Shown: positions 1-11,138 of the stretch, one piece after another
Position numbering within the stretch: the stretch's first letter is position 1
Layout of the letters: each line of letters starts with the position of its first letter
NCBI GenBank assembly: GCA_023213395.1
Contig: CM041465.1
Coordinates: 147,939,741 to 148,003,740 of the forward strand
Reading direction: 5' to 3'
Origin: Cycas panzhihuaensis
Lineage: Eukaryota; Cycadophyta
DNA length: 64,000 bases
The notes under the pieces: model-generated
Told to the model about the DNA's origin: nothing
Database searches by the model: none
The model's input: the letters and a program-made list of their open reading frames with translations, nothing else
Position numbers and translations under genes: made by a program

Positions 1-147
1 ATTATGTGAATTATATATGGAATGTATGTAGAATGTATGTGAATAACCATGTTGACAGTATCCTAAAACTAGACTATAGTGCTGTGTAACCTTGACAAGT
101 GAGCAGAGGTGTCTCGTAAGTGTAACAAGGCACCCCACCGGTCAACA
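1..147 (-). repeat. possible LTR edge of an unidentified element
   Basis: Read on the minus strand, the gypsy-A linker coding sequence (positions 277 to about 148) stops matching the gypsy family at about position 147, exactly where a TGTTGACCGG-type start appears. TGTTG is a typical LTR 5' terminus, so these bases may be the start of an LTR inserted into gypsy-A. The partner LTR, primer site and target duplication would lie left of the window and cannot be seen. The alternative is simple decay or rearrangement of gypsy-A. Confidence 0.25.
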
Positions 148-277
148 TCAACCTATGTGCTATTTGATTGGGAAGACTCAAACTTGAGATTAAATCAATG
201 TAATGTATAACTCCCCTAACTGGTGGAAAACTTGCTAACAACCCCTTTAGTGTGATATTCTTATACTCATCCAGGTA
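148..277 (-). pseudogene. gypsy-A, protease-RT linker fragment (distal piece)
   Basis: On the minus strand this short piece encodes residues such as LDEYKN, FPPVRGVIHYIDLI and LPNQIAHRLM. That is the order of the Ty3/gypsy segment just before the reverse transcriptase palm (family pattern: leader, then LPP.R...H.IDL, then SLPN..HR). It continues the frame left at 6,266-6,379, so copia-1 separates two parts of one gypsy polyprotein. No RT catalytic motif follows; the match ends near 147. Seen: the motif order. Inferred: that the pieces belong to one element. Confidence 0.65.
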
Positions 278-725
278 GAAAATAGATGGGTCTAATATTA
301 TTTAACCATAAGTGATTAAACAATTATCAAACAGACATATATCTCTCAAATGAACTGAGGTGGAATTGGTCTAATAACAAGTATTTTTAATTACTTGAAT
401 GCTCAAGTACATAATGTTGATCATTAGGACAACATATTATGAGCTCATAACCAACCCTCTTAAAACACTGTAACTCTCTACGATACAATGACTTACATGA
501 GTATAAATAGCATACCATGCCATATATTTGATCAATGAAAAGACACCACTAATTGACCAATAGGACTTAACCTTTAATGAGCTAATCACATTTAATATTC
601 ATTAATAACTATCTAAGCAGTTCTAAAACCCTAAGTACATAACTTAATTAATGAGTTAAGTTATGACCCTAAGAACCTAGATACACAACACACTTAGAGA
701 AACATGTAAACATTATTTTCTAACA
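278..725 (-). repeat. copia-1 3' LTR
   Basis: This is the downstream LTR in element orientation. It matches 5,836-6,265 along its length, including the shared blocks GATGGGTCTAATAT, CTTACATGAGTATAAATA and AACACACTTAGA. The inner edge ends in TAACA at 725 (TGTTA on minus). The left edge is placed at about 278 by loss of alignment. Confidence 0.8.
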
Positions 726-729
726 CTTA

Positions 730-3690
730 GTGTTTACACTATTTCATTGTACTTTGATGCCTTCTTTAAATTTCTTGAATTTGTCTCGGTTCAATAGCTT
801 GTTAAAGACATCTACAACCTATTCGCCATTCAGTTTGTGAATGAGTTCAATTTCTCCTTGTTGAATCTATTCTTTGATAAAATGATAATGGACCTTGATG
901 TATTTTGTTCAAGTATGATAAATTGGATTCTTTGTGAGTGCACTTTGATTGTCATAATTCAACTTAGTTGCACTTTCTTGACAAAGTTCTAAATCCCCCG
1001 ATAATCTTTTCAACCACAATGCCTTGCATCCTACTAACATTACTACTTTGTATTGTACTTATTTTGGTGACAATGCTATGATCAATTATTTCTTATCACT
1101 CCAAAAATCCACTACTATACCTAAATTAAAATAATATCTAGATGACAAATGTCTACTATTAACATATCATGCCCCATCTAAGTTTGAGTATCCCTAAAAC
1201 TTAAAATCTTCACATTGAGTGAATGTAAGTCCAAATTATTAAGTTCCTTTCAAGTATTTAAGTATATGTTTAGCTACTAGCCAATGATTGTGTTTTAGAT
1301 TTTATATGAACTTTGACATAGTTGTCATTGAATATGCAATATTTGGCTTAATATTTGTTAAGTACAACAAACTTCATACCAGTTACCTCTACAGAGTACT
1401 GTCTGCATGTTTCTTAGTTTCCTAATCTAAAAGCTTTAATCTTGTTTCCATCTGCCTTGGAGTTGATTTGTAGTCTTCCATCCTATAACTTCTTCAATAA
1501 TTTCCAAGTATATTTTTCTTGTGAAATAAAAATTCTACAAGTGTTTGTCAAACTTCTAGATCGAGGAAGTAATGAAGTAGGCTTAGATCCATCATCTCAA
1601 AATTTTGATTCAAATTTAACTTCAAGTCTTTAACCATTGAGATATTATTCACTATTATTACCAAATCAACAACATAAAGTAGTACAAAGATTGCATCTTT
1701 ATTATTTTGTACTTTAATGTATAAGTTTAAATTATTTGGAGATCTTTCGAACCCATGTTTCAAGAAGACTTATTAATTTTCATGTACATGCTCTTGGAGC
1801 TTGCTTTAGACCATATAAAGCTTTCTTAAGTTAGCATGACAAGTGTTTTTTTTCCTTTTTAGTAAAATTTAGATATTGTTCCATGTATACATTCTCAATT
1901 AAATCTCCATTTAGAAAAGCACTTTCAACATCCATTTAATGTATTTACCATTTGAATTGTGTTTCAAGTGCGAGTTTGACTCTCAAGGTCATCATTTTAC
2001 AATAACTGCAATAGTTTCATGATAATCAATTTCTTCTTATTCATGGAACCCTTTAACTGCCAGCCTTGCCTTGTGTTTGTTGATAGATCCATCTATGTTA
2101 AACTTTGTTTTAAAGACCTATTTGTAACCAATTAGAGTTTTACCTTTTGGTAATTTGATTAAGTTCCAAGTTTCACTTCTGTGTGCAGTTTGAAGTTCTT
2201 GATTCATTGCCTTAATCCACTTTTGATCTTTGCTACCTCTTCAAAAGTAGAAGGTTCTTGTATATTGAGTACTTGTTCCATTAATGTTAGATTGACTTCC
2301 CCTATAGGATGCATCTCAAACTTCCACTTCCCACTTGTTTTGGGCAATCTTCTTGGTGAATCATGCACATCTTCAAGAGGAATTTGCATAAGATCTTTGA
2401 CTGGTTCATCAATCATAGGAGCTTCAAGTTCAATTTGTTTTGAAGTATTTGAATGAGATTGTTGAGAAGCTTTTAAATCAAAGTCTTCAATTACTTTGTC
2501 CACATAAACTTTTTGTTCTCTTTCTTAAAAAATTACATCTCTTGATATGTGGACTCTCTTACTGTGCAAATTATAGAGTTTGTAATCCTTTTTAACTTCA
2601 CTATACCCGATAAATGTGCACTTGGCGCTTTTCTTGTCGAGTTTTTTCCTCTTTTCTTTGGGAATGTGTATGTAAGTTGTATAACCAAAAATTCTCAAGT
2701 GGCTAATCATTGACATGAGTCTAGTCCATGCTTCTTCAGGTGTTACATTCCTTACTGCTTTGGCTATAGCTCTATTTGTCAAGTATGCAGTTGTTTTAAC
2801 AACTTCATCCCAAAGTAAATCTTGGACATCATTTGCCTTCACCATTAGCCTTGTTTTCTCAATCAAGGTTCTATTTATCCTTTCAACAACACCATTTTGC
2901 TATTGCGTATATGGTTTAGAGAATTGTCTTTGGATTCCATGATCCTTGTAAAATTGCTCAAACTCTTTAGTGTATACTCTCCACCATTGTCAAATATATG
3001 GACCCTGACTTTGTTTCCACTCGTCCTTTATGCCTCTTCAACAAACTCTTTCAACTTATCAAAAGTTTGAGATTTTTAACTTATGGGATAAACCCATACT
3101 TTTCTAGTGAATTCATCAATATAACAAAGTATTTGGAACCTCCCAGTAATTTTGTTTACATAAGACCACAAATATTTGAATGGACTAAGCCTAGCATTTC
3201 ATTAACCCTATTAACTTTAATTTTCTCAAACTTTTCCTTGTATTGTTTGCCTATAACAAAAGCTTTGCATAAGCAATTGGTACTTAACAGATTCAGTAGA
3301 CCTTTGACCATGTTCAACTTGAATATTAACTAAGAAAATAAATGTTTAAGTAGCCCATTCTCCCATGCCACAAAAGATTTTTTGGACAAGCATTAGAAAC
3401 AAATGTTTTTTGATTTCTAGTCTTTGCATCCAACTTGTAAAGACCTTATTCTTCATATCCAATTGTAATTAGTTTTCCTTGACTATATTTTATGGTGCAC
3501 TTATGACTGCAAAAAAAACATTCATGTTTCTCTTATTCATTTGACTCACAGATATCAATTTTTTTGCTATACCAAGGACATATAACACATCACATCACCA
3601 ATGAAACATTTTTTATTGTTTGGAGTTGTAACTAGTACTTGTCCAATTCATTCAACTATTAAAGACAAAATTTCACTAATTGTGATTGTT
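730..3690 (-). pseudogene. copia-1 pol (integrase, RT, RNase H), broken
   Basis: This is the remains of the copia polyprotein downstream of gag. The integrase C-terminal part is open at 2,525-2,866 and contains HLRIFGYTTYIHIP and KCTFIGY, the copia pattern for that region. The RT palm is at 1,548-1,763, where the catalytic YVDD box reads YVVD (about 1,665-1,676), so one metal-binding Asp is lost. The RNase H end (about 760-1,010) keeps DNQSALTKNPIYH. The frame is broken repeatedly by stops and shifts, so no functional product is expected. Family assignment is firm from the integrase-before-RT order. Confidence 0.8.
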
Positions 3691-3692
3691 CC

Positions 3693-4632
3693 TCAACGCG
3701 TTTTTTGTAAATTTTGGAACCATTTTTTATTCTTTTTTATGTGCTTAGTAGCATATAAATCTACATACCAAACATCATTAACTTCACTTATTGTGGCAAC
3801 CAACAATTGCTCATCTTGTGTATCTTCATTAGCTACATTGCTCATTTGCTTTTTCTTGGGCCTTTGATCATATTGCAATATCTTGCATTCACATTGAATA
3901 TGACAAAATTTTCCACAATAAAAACACTTAAGTCCCTTAGACTTATTTTTCCCTTGTGTAAATTTAGGTGGAGGACCTCCTTGTCTTAGACCTTGATTTG
4001 CAACCTTAGCTTTCACATTATTTTTCATCAGTTTTTTCCCCTTCATTTTAACCATAAAGCCATTTGATGATTCTTCATTGCTTCCTCTACCTGTCATTTG
4101 CTCATGTTGTAACAATAACCCCTCAAATTGATTAAAAGTCAATGTCTTTATACCATGAGACATTATCAAGCTTGTGATGAAGCTATAAATGATCTTGGGA
4201 GACTCTTCAAGGTCGTCGTAATCAATTCTTTATCAACAACAATTTCTCTAATTATGCTTAGTTGATTCTTCAACTTTTTGACCAACTTTCCAACGTGAGA
4301 CTATACAATTGATTCTTTAGCATGATAACCCTTGCATCATTTTTATTTTCAAACTATGTAACTAAGCTTTCCCAAGCTTCTTTTGTTGTCTTTGTGGTCT
4401 TTACATTCTCAATCATATTTGCTCCTAAGGATAAATTGATTAAGCCTTTTGCAATTCTATCTTTTCTATCAAATTCATTTATTACTTTTTGATCATTTTG
4501 TGGATGAGCAACAATAAGTACATTAGACAAATCATTTACAAGAAATTTTCTCTTTATTTGATGTTTCCAAATTCTATAAATATCAAGCTTATTCAAATTT
4601 TCAAAAATAACATTCACCATATTTGTAGCCAT
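3693..4632 (-). pseudogene. copia-1 gag with zinc knuckle, broken
   Basis: Gag begins at the ATG ending at 4,632; its first 92 residues include the UBN2-type pattern of copia gag (KTTKEAWESL). After a break, an open stretch at 3,693-4,169 carries a basic region and a CX2CX4HX4C knuckle (CFYCGKFCHIQCECK, about 3,887-3,932) with all four zinc ligands present. The protease site follows as WYVDLYATKH, where DSG would be expected, so protease activity is probably lost. Gag would form the particle and the knuckle would bind element RNA. Confidence 0.75.
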
Positions 4633-5835
4633 AAGGATAAAATTAGTTTAAATACTATAACGAAATAAGTGCAAATATGTAATTAAATGAAAATGGGGCA
4701 TACCAATCCACAAATTAACACACCAATCGCAAATTCTCACTGAGAGCCCTCAAAACCCTCTCTTGGACATCAAATTTGGTCCACTCTCAAAATAAATTTT
4801 TATTAAGTACTAAGTTGCTCTCAATGTTTAGCTAAATTTTTAAAACCTAGTTTTCAATGGTACAAATGAATGTTTTTTATAGTGCAATGAGCATGAGATA
4901 ATATTTTTTAATATGACCTGCTTCATATGAGAGAGTACAAAAATGGATTAACATCGTGCTTTTCAAAATTGAAAATTAGTTATTGCAGACTTCAGAAAAT
5001 GAATTAGCACCCTTTTAACAATGTAACAAGGTGATACTAACATAAGTTGCTTATAGATAATGAAAAATTAACACTAATTTAATTAAAATGACTATGGGTA
5101 ACACTATACACCAAAGACAACTTCAATTTGCAAATGGTGGATGAATGACAAATAGATTACAATTTTATGATTTCCTTCATAGAAATTGATTTCATGCTTT
5201 TTATTTTTAATCTGGGCCTGTTATGGGATTGCCTTAGTGTCTACAAGCTCTTTTGTGAATTTTGTTATCCAATATCAACGATTTTCATTCCCTGTTACCA
5301 TGATTTATGAGATGTATACAAGTATGAATCCACTAATTATCCTTGTCAAGTGATGATTTGAGGTGGGAATCTTTGTCTCATGGTTTGCTCTATCTAGTAC
5401 ATGTCATACAACCTAGAATGAATACAAATTTTTACTCTAACAATGGCGCTTCTCATTACCACACAAATTTGCTATCATGGCTCCAGAAAGGGATATTTGT
5501 GGTTGCTCACATGGCTTTGTCACATTTTCTTGAGATATGATTCTTTATTATTTGCCTCTAACACTACTGCATAAATGACTTTGGTTTGTGAAACCCTCAA
5601 TTTTTTTATGTTGTAGGTTTTGGCTTCATACAATTGTTCAAAACAACAATCCCATTTTCCCTCTAACTAATGGATGATAATCACATAACTTTGCAAGAGA
5701 TATGAACACTCTTCTATAAATGAAGGTGTATACAAACACAAAAGAGAACTTACTTTTTTTAGCAATGGAGTCTCGTGCCAATTTCTCATTGTTGCACTAA
5801 CAACTCAAGCTCTCATTAGCTTTGATACTGTGCCA
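4633..5835 (-). other. copia-1 5' leader with degenerate primer binding site
   Basis: This is about 1.2 kb between the 5' LTR and gag. The primer site is degenerate (TATCAAAGCT on minus, 5,818-5,827, against TATCAGAGCC for initiator Met tRNA). The rest is AT-rich, and I see no convincing coding sequence or structured repeat. Confidence 0.5.
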
Positions 5836-6265
5836 AAAAATAGATGGGTCTAATATCATTTAACCACAAGTAATTAAACAATTATCAAACACACATACAA
5901 GTATATCTCTCAAATGAGCTAAAGGTAGAATTGGTCTACTAGTAGGTTTCATAATGTTCATCATTAGGGCAAAACATTGCGGACTTGTAACCAACCTTAT
6001 TAGACTCTCTAACTCTTTATGACACAATGACTTACATGAGTATAAATAACATATCATGTCGTATATTTGACTAATGACAAGACACCGCTAATTAACCAAT
6101 AAGATTTAACCTTTAATGAACCAATCACATTTAATGATAATTAATAATTCCCTAAGTGACTCTAAGACTCTAAGTACACAACTTAAATAATAACTTAAGT
6201 TACGACCCCTAAAACCTTAGATACACAACACACTTAGACAAATATGTAAACATTATTTTCTAATA
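5836..6265 (-). repeat. copia-1 5' LTR
   Basis: This is the upstream LTR in element orientation, paired with about 278-725. It ends on the plus strand at 6,265 with TAATA, where the partner has TAACA. The decayed primer site lies directly inside it. Divergence from the partner is about one base in five by eye. Confidence 0.8.
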
Positions 6266-6379
6266 TATCTGTGAGTTTCTTCATTTTTTTAGGGATTGGA
6301 TCACATGACCTGCCCTCAACCTTCTTCACTACAAGGGCATAACATGCACCCATCATCTGAACCTCCTTCATAAACTATT
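6266..6379 (-). pseudogene. gypsy-A linker fragment between copia-1 and copia-2
   Basis: Just 114 bp separate the two copia insertions. On the minus strand they encode a clean 38-residue stretch (FMKEVQMMGACYAL through DPIPKKMKKLTDIL) of the type found between gypsy protease and RT. It joins the protease frame at 13,713 on one side and the linker at 277 on the other. The open frame across the piece supports two independent insertions into one gypsy polyprotein gene. Confidence 0.65.
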
Positions 6380-6932
6380 TGTGAAAAGAGGCCTAATGGC
6401 CTCACAGTTCTAAGATCTATAAGCTAGGATCACTCTAGTTCTAGAAGCACAAATACTTAACAAGTATAATATTCTCAAGATGAAAGAAAGCATAAGAGAC
6501 AAAGCATAAAATGAAGGAGCAAGAGAAATGATACCCAATGTGTGGAGTTGGAATTGGTCCAACCTCCAAAGAATAAACAGATTAATTAGCAACCGACAAA
6601 GATAATAATACAGCTCAAACGCTCTTATGAGACAATGAGAAGAGGTCTCATTATATAGAGTGAAATGAAAGACCTAAGGCCTTGGATGTTTGATAAGTGT
6701 CAAACATCCAAGATACATGCCTTGCATGTAGGACATGTGTCCTTTTGGGCTCTCATGTGAGCAAAAGTACATAAGGGTCCATTTGACCCTTTAGTGACAA
6801 TGGTGTGTCACTAGAAAGAATATGGGTGTGCACTTTATCACTTAAGTGATAAGTCACCCCTAAAGTACAAAAGTACACATATTACATAAAAATTAAAGTA
6901 CATAACCTTAACATGTAACATAAGGTTTAACA
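6380..6932 (-). repeat. copia-2 3' LTR
   Basis: This 553-bp LTR begins TGTGAAAAG on the plus strand and ends ...TTTAACA, giving TGTTAAACC on the element strand. It carries a TATA-like TCTATATAATG (on minus) near 6,647-6,660. It matches 13,179-13,712 closely, apart from the last 20 or so bases that the partner lacks. Confidence 0.9.
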
Positions 6933-6941
6933 ACCCCCCTT
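6933..6941 (-). other. copia-2 polypurine tract
   Basis: AAGGGGGGT on the minus strand lies directly against the 3' LTR. This is the position where plus-strand DNA synthesis of an LTR element is primed. The tract is uninterrupted. Confidence 0.75.
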
Positions 6942-6959
6942 ATTATTTACAATGTTAAG

Positions 6960-8496
6960 TCGGACACCAAGACCATCTCTGAATTTTACAAACTTTTCTC
7001 TACCAAGAGGCTTAGTAAAGATATATGCTGTCTGCTTATCTATAGGTCTGTACTAGAGGTTGGTCTCACCATTCTGAATATGCTTTCTGATGAAGTGATG
7101 GTGAACCTCGATGTGTTTTGTCCGTGCATGAAAGATTAGATTCTTGGCTAACTTAAGTACACTTTGATTGTCATAATATATCCTGGTGGGGTGATTTTGC
7201 TCAAGTTCAAGTTCCCCAAGAATTCGTCTAGCCAGATAGCTTCACAAGTCGCTGATCGTAGCTTTGTACTCGCCTTCGAGAGGACAAGATAACATTGGGT
7301 TGCTTCTTACAACTCCACAAAATAACTATTGAACCAAGGGAAAAACAATATCCTGAGGTTGATCTTCTGTTATCTTGGCAACCTGCCTAATCAGAATTTG
7401 AGAACCCTTCTAGAGCGAAGTTCTTATTATGTACATACTCAAGGCCATGCTGTAATGTACCTTTGATGTATTTAAGTATGCATTTAGCTACATTCCAATG
7501 TATCTGATTGGGTTGAAACATATATCGTGAGCAAATTCCAACTACAAATGAAATGTCTGGTCGAGTGTTGGTGAGATAAATAAGGCTCTCAATCAACTAC
7601 CGATAAAATGTTGGATCTGTCGGTACAACTTCCTCATTGAGAGTAAGCTTAGATCCATTCTCCATTAGTGTAGGCGCTAGTTTGCAGTCGTGCATTCTGA
7701 ACCGCTGTAAAATGTCCCAAGAATATTTCGCTTGGGAGATGAAGATATAGCCTGGCTGTTGCCATATCTCAAAGCCTAAGAAATACTGAAGAAGTCTAAG
7801 ATCTGTCATCTCGAAACTTCTTTTTAAGTCATCCTGGAGAATGTGTATCATCTTAGTATCACTGCCAGTGATCACTAAGTCATCTACATACAAGGCAACA
7901 AAAATGACATGGTTCTTTTCATGTTTTATATATAGGTTAGGATCAGAAGTAGATTGATGAAACCCATGTCTCAAGAAGTAATCATCGATCTTTGAGTACC
8001 ATGCTCTTGGAGCTTGTTTCAAGCCATATAATGCCTTTTTTAGACGATATATAAAATGTTCCTTGCCTTGTACTTTGTAACCGGGAGGTTGCTCCAAGTA
8101 TACCTCTTCCTTAAGATCGCCATTAAGAAAGGCACTCTTCACGTCCATCTGATAGACTAGCCATTTGCATTGAGCAGCTAAAGCCAAGATGAGTCTGATG
8201 GTGTTCATGTTTGCCATTGGTGCAAAAGTTTCCTCATAGTCTATGCCTTCTTTTTGTTTAAACCCTTTTGCCACAAGGCGGGCTTTCTGCCGCTTAAGTG
8301 AACCATCAGAATGGAATTTGGTCTTGTAGACCCATTTGCAACTGATTGTCTGTTTGTGTTTAAGAAATTCAACCAAATTCCAAGTACCATTCTTTTCAAT
8401 AGAATGGATTTCTTCATCCATGGCAGCCTTCCAATTTTCATTTTTATAAGCCTCCTCAAAAGTGGAAGGCTCATCAACACAAAGCACTTCAGCCAT
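6960..8496 (-). pseudogene. copia-2 reverse transcriptase and RNase H
   Basis: An open frame of 299 residues at 7,597-8,496 covers the copia RT: SCKWVYKTKF, RLVAKGFKQKEGIDY, QMDVKSAFLNGDL, YGLKQAPRAWY and the catalytic YVDDL are all present. RT copies the element RNA into DNA. A stop at the end of that frame separates the RNase H part (7,387-7,596, with LIYLTNTRPDI and GFSNSD where ADSD is usual). The RNase H tail decays to about 6,960, keeping SLGSIVILWSCKKQP. The RT domain itself is the best-preserved copia RT here. The break before RNase H means the element is probably dead. Confidence 0.85.
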
Positions 8497-8511
8497 AAGT
8501 GTATAATTGGT

Positions 8512-9762
8512 CTACTGCCTATATTTTGATGGGCGTTTTCCTTCAATGGTGTGGCCGTCCTGAACTGTTTGTGTGTACCATTTTGGTAACTTTTGAATCG
8601 AAGTAACTTGAACCTCAAGATCTTCTGTTCTAAGTGGTTGATCAACAGAAGATGTGCTTGGATCAAGTGGAGCAAAATCAGTTGATGTAGACGATCTAGT
8701 AGGTGTAGATGATGTACATGATGTAGAAGATTGAGAGGGAAGGAAGGCCTCAACAATCTTCTTGCCTTTGTCAATGGGAGGTTGCATGGATGCTGGTTGC
8801 AACTCCTTATGGTCTTCTTCAGCAAAGATGACATCTCTTGAGAGATGCATTTTCTTCCCAATGGGATCATACAGCATACAGGCTTTGCTATGAATGGCAT
8901 ATCCTATAAAGATACATTTTGGACTATGCTTGTCTAATTTTGTCCTTTGCTGATTAGGGATGTGCATATAAGCAGTGCACCCAAAAGTCTTCAAATGGTT
9001 GATAGTAGGCTTTTTGCCAAAGCATTCCCCCTTGGGTGTCATATCGGTGACTGTTGTAGTTGGACTGCGATTGGTCACATAGGTAGTTGTGTAAAAATGC
9101 TTCTTCCCAGTAAGCTCGAGTGAGTCCTTGTGCATGCATGATTGCTTTGGCTTTATTAGCCAAAGTTCTGTTCATTCGTTCGAAGACTCCATTTTGTTGA
9201 GGAGTGTGAGGAATAGTTAGTTGTCTCTGAATGCCATTATCCTTACAGTATTAGGTGAATTCATTTGAAGTAAATTCATCTCCATTGTCTGTCCTTAATG
9301 TTTTGATTGAGTGGCCAGACTCGTTTTCTACTTCAAGCTTGAATTCTTTGAATTTAGAAAAAGCTTCAGACTTATGCTTAATGAAGTAGACCCAGACTTT
9401 GTGAGAAAAGTCATCAATGAAGGAGATGTAATACAAAGCTCCTCCAAATTTACGGTGGACATAGGTCCACACAAATCTGAGTGTACCAGCTGCAAAGGAT
9501 GTGATGCACGTTATGCTTTGCCTTTAGGGAAAGGCAAGTGATGCTAAATTCCCATAATGCATGCTTCACAAAGATATTTTGTGCCATAGATCTTTAGAAG
9601 CCCATGTACCATATTCTTGTTATTTATCTGCCTCAAATTGTCTAAGCTCAAATGGCCTAGATGTTGATGCTAAAGTTGCATCTTGGACAAGTATGGAGTG
9701 ACAATTGAACTAGAGTAAGTAGAATCAAGTGTTATATTATTTGCATCCAATTTGTTGAGACC
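8512..9762 (-). pseudogene. copia-2 integrase and linker
   Basis: The integrase would insert the element DNA into the host chromosome. Open parts at 9,251-9,472 and 8,512-9,135 carry LYYISFIDDFSHKVWVYF, RTDNGDEF (second catalytic Asp intact) and, in the adjoining frame, NGVFERMNRTLA (catalytic Glu intact). LVHSDLCGPM with the first Asp lies upstream. The C-terminal copia pattern is visible as HLKTFGCTAYMHIP and IFIGYAI, followed by a Ser/Thr-rich linker before RT. All three catalytic residues survive, but at least two frame changes and several stops split the domain. Confidence 0.8.
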
Positions 9763-10212
9763 TTAATTCTCATATCCAATAGCTGCTACTCGGTCATCTT
9801 TGTCACTGATTACACATTTCCCATTTCTGAATAAGACACTCATATGTTGCTTGTCCAACTTGCTAACAGATAGTAAGTTCTTATCCATTGAAGGTATGAA
9901 GTAGGCATTACCATCGGGAAATGAAGAGGAAGGATTTGATGAAGAATGAAATGGAGTTATTGTGCCTATTCCAGAAATTTTAACAGATTGATTGTTTCCA
10001 AAGGTCACTGATTGACCTTTACCTTCCTTGATGTCGGTGAGGAGCTTTTCACTTCCAATCATGTGTTGTGAAGCTCCAGAATCAATAATCCAAGTTTCAT
10101 CAACCTTGGATGTTTGATATGCACAAAATAGTTTGTCTTCATATGCAAACTGATTAAAGTGGCATTGATTGCCACCTCTAAACCCCCCCCCCTTCCTCTT
10201 TGACCTCCTCAA
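9763..10212 (-). pseudogene. copia-2 protease
   Basis: A 149-residue open stretch carries the aspartic protease site WIIDSGASQHM (DSG intact) and the downstream LLSVSKL pattern typical of the copia protease-to-integrase segment. It would cleave the Gag-Pol polyprotein. Upstream it joins gag through a Gln-rich, frame-broken stretch (10,213-10,328). The start given is the first Met of the open stretch, not a true protein start. Confidence 0.8.
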
Positions 10213-10328
10213 TAGGCACCTCGATTTGGTTGAGGGGGTTGCTACTGCTGTTGTTGTTGCTGAAATCTTTGTTGGTACTACTGACGTGGCTGCTGTTGTC
10301 GCTGATTTGGTTTACGTGGTTGCTGCTG

Positions 10329-11138
10329 CTATTGACGTAGATCTGCTTGCTTTTTTCGATAATTAGGTGCTATGTGGCTAGGTTTGCCACAATAATGGCA
10401 TACAACAGTGGTCCTTGAAGACCCAATGTTCATGTTCCTAAACTGCTTTGAGAGTGCAGGTTTGGGGTTCTGTTTGGCCTTTAATTTGACCGTGAATGCA
10501 CCTGATGTGGATGGTTCCTCCTCATTATCCTTGGTGTAGATTTGTTCTTCTTGAAGTAGTAGACTTTCAAATTCATTGAATGTCATTCTTTTGAGTGAAC
10601 CATCTCTTGTAGTAGATGATATGAAGCCGTTGTAGTCCTTTGGTAAAGCTTTGGTGATAGACGTAATTAGTTCATCTCTCGTTGCTGGACTACCTAGTGT
10701 ATTCAACTTATTACATACTTCCTTGATGGAGGAAAGAAAAGCCAACATGGGCTTGACAAACTTGATAGAATACAATTTAGCTTTAACCATTAAAATACGA
10801 GCTTCATCTCGCCTTTTATACAATGAGGATAAAATGTCCCAAGCTTCCTTAGAAGTTTTAGCACAAGCAATATTTTGATCCACACGTGCATCAACAATCA
10901 TATGAAGGAATGCCAAAGCGATTTCATCTTTGGCTACCCAAGTAGCAACTAAAGCATCATTAGGTTGCACAATTACATTGCCATTGATAACATGTACAGG
11001 ATGAGGTAGTCTTCTAGAAACATAACCCTAAAATCCATTCATGATCAACAAATTCTGAATGATTCTTTTCTATTTTTGATAGTTATCTTGACCTATTAAT
11101 TGAATGGTGCATGCATTTAGCATGTTGATAGCAGCCAT
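10329..11138 (-). pseudogene. copia-2 gag
   Basis: Gag starts at the ATG ending at 11,138 (MAAINML...). One stop breaks the first 60 codons, after which 213 residues are open (10,329-10,970). TSKEAWDILSSLY and MTFNEFESLLLQEEQ are copia gag (UBN2) hallmarks. The zinc knuckle CHYCGKPSHIAPNY has lost its last cysteine to tyrosine, a TGT-to-TAT type change. Gag would build the particle and package RNA. Confidence 0.8.

Larger units (their letters stand above)
278..6265 (-). mobile_element. copia-1, Ty1/copia LTR retrotransposon (degenerate)
   Basis: A complete but decayed copia element is transcribed on the minus strand. Direct repeats of about 430-450 bp at about 278-725 and 5,836-6,265 are its LTRs; both carry the inward TGTTAGAAAATAATG-type terminus (TATTAG in the right copy). 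The interior carries gag, protease, integrase, RT and RNase H in copia order. A primer-site-like TATCAAAGC lies beside the 5' LTR at 5,818-5,827 (read on minus). By eye the LTRs are about 80% identical, so the insertion is old. It interrupts gypsy-A. No convincing target duplication or polypurine tract could be assigned, and the outer LTR edge at 272-280 is uncertain by several bases. Confidence 0.85.

Noticed and set aside
8241-8900. 219-codon minus-strand frame overlapping copia-2 pol
   Set aside because: It is an out-of-frame shadow of the integrase linker and RT; the true frame carries the copia motifs.
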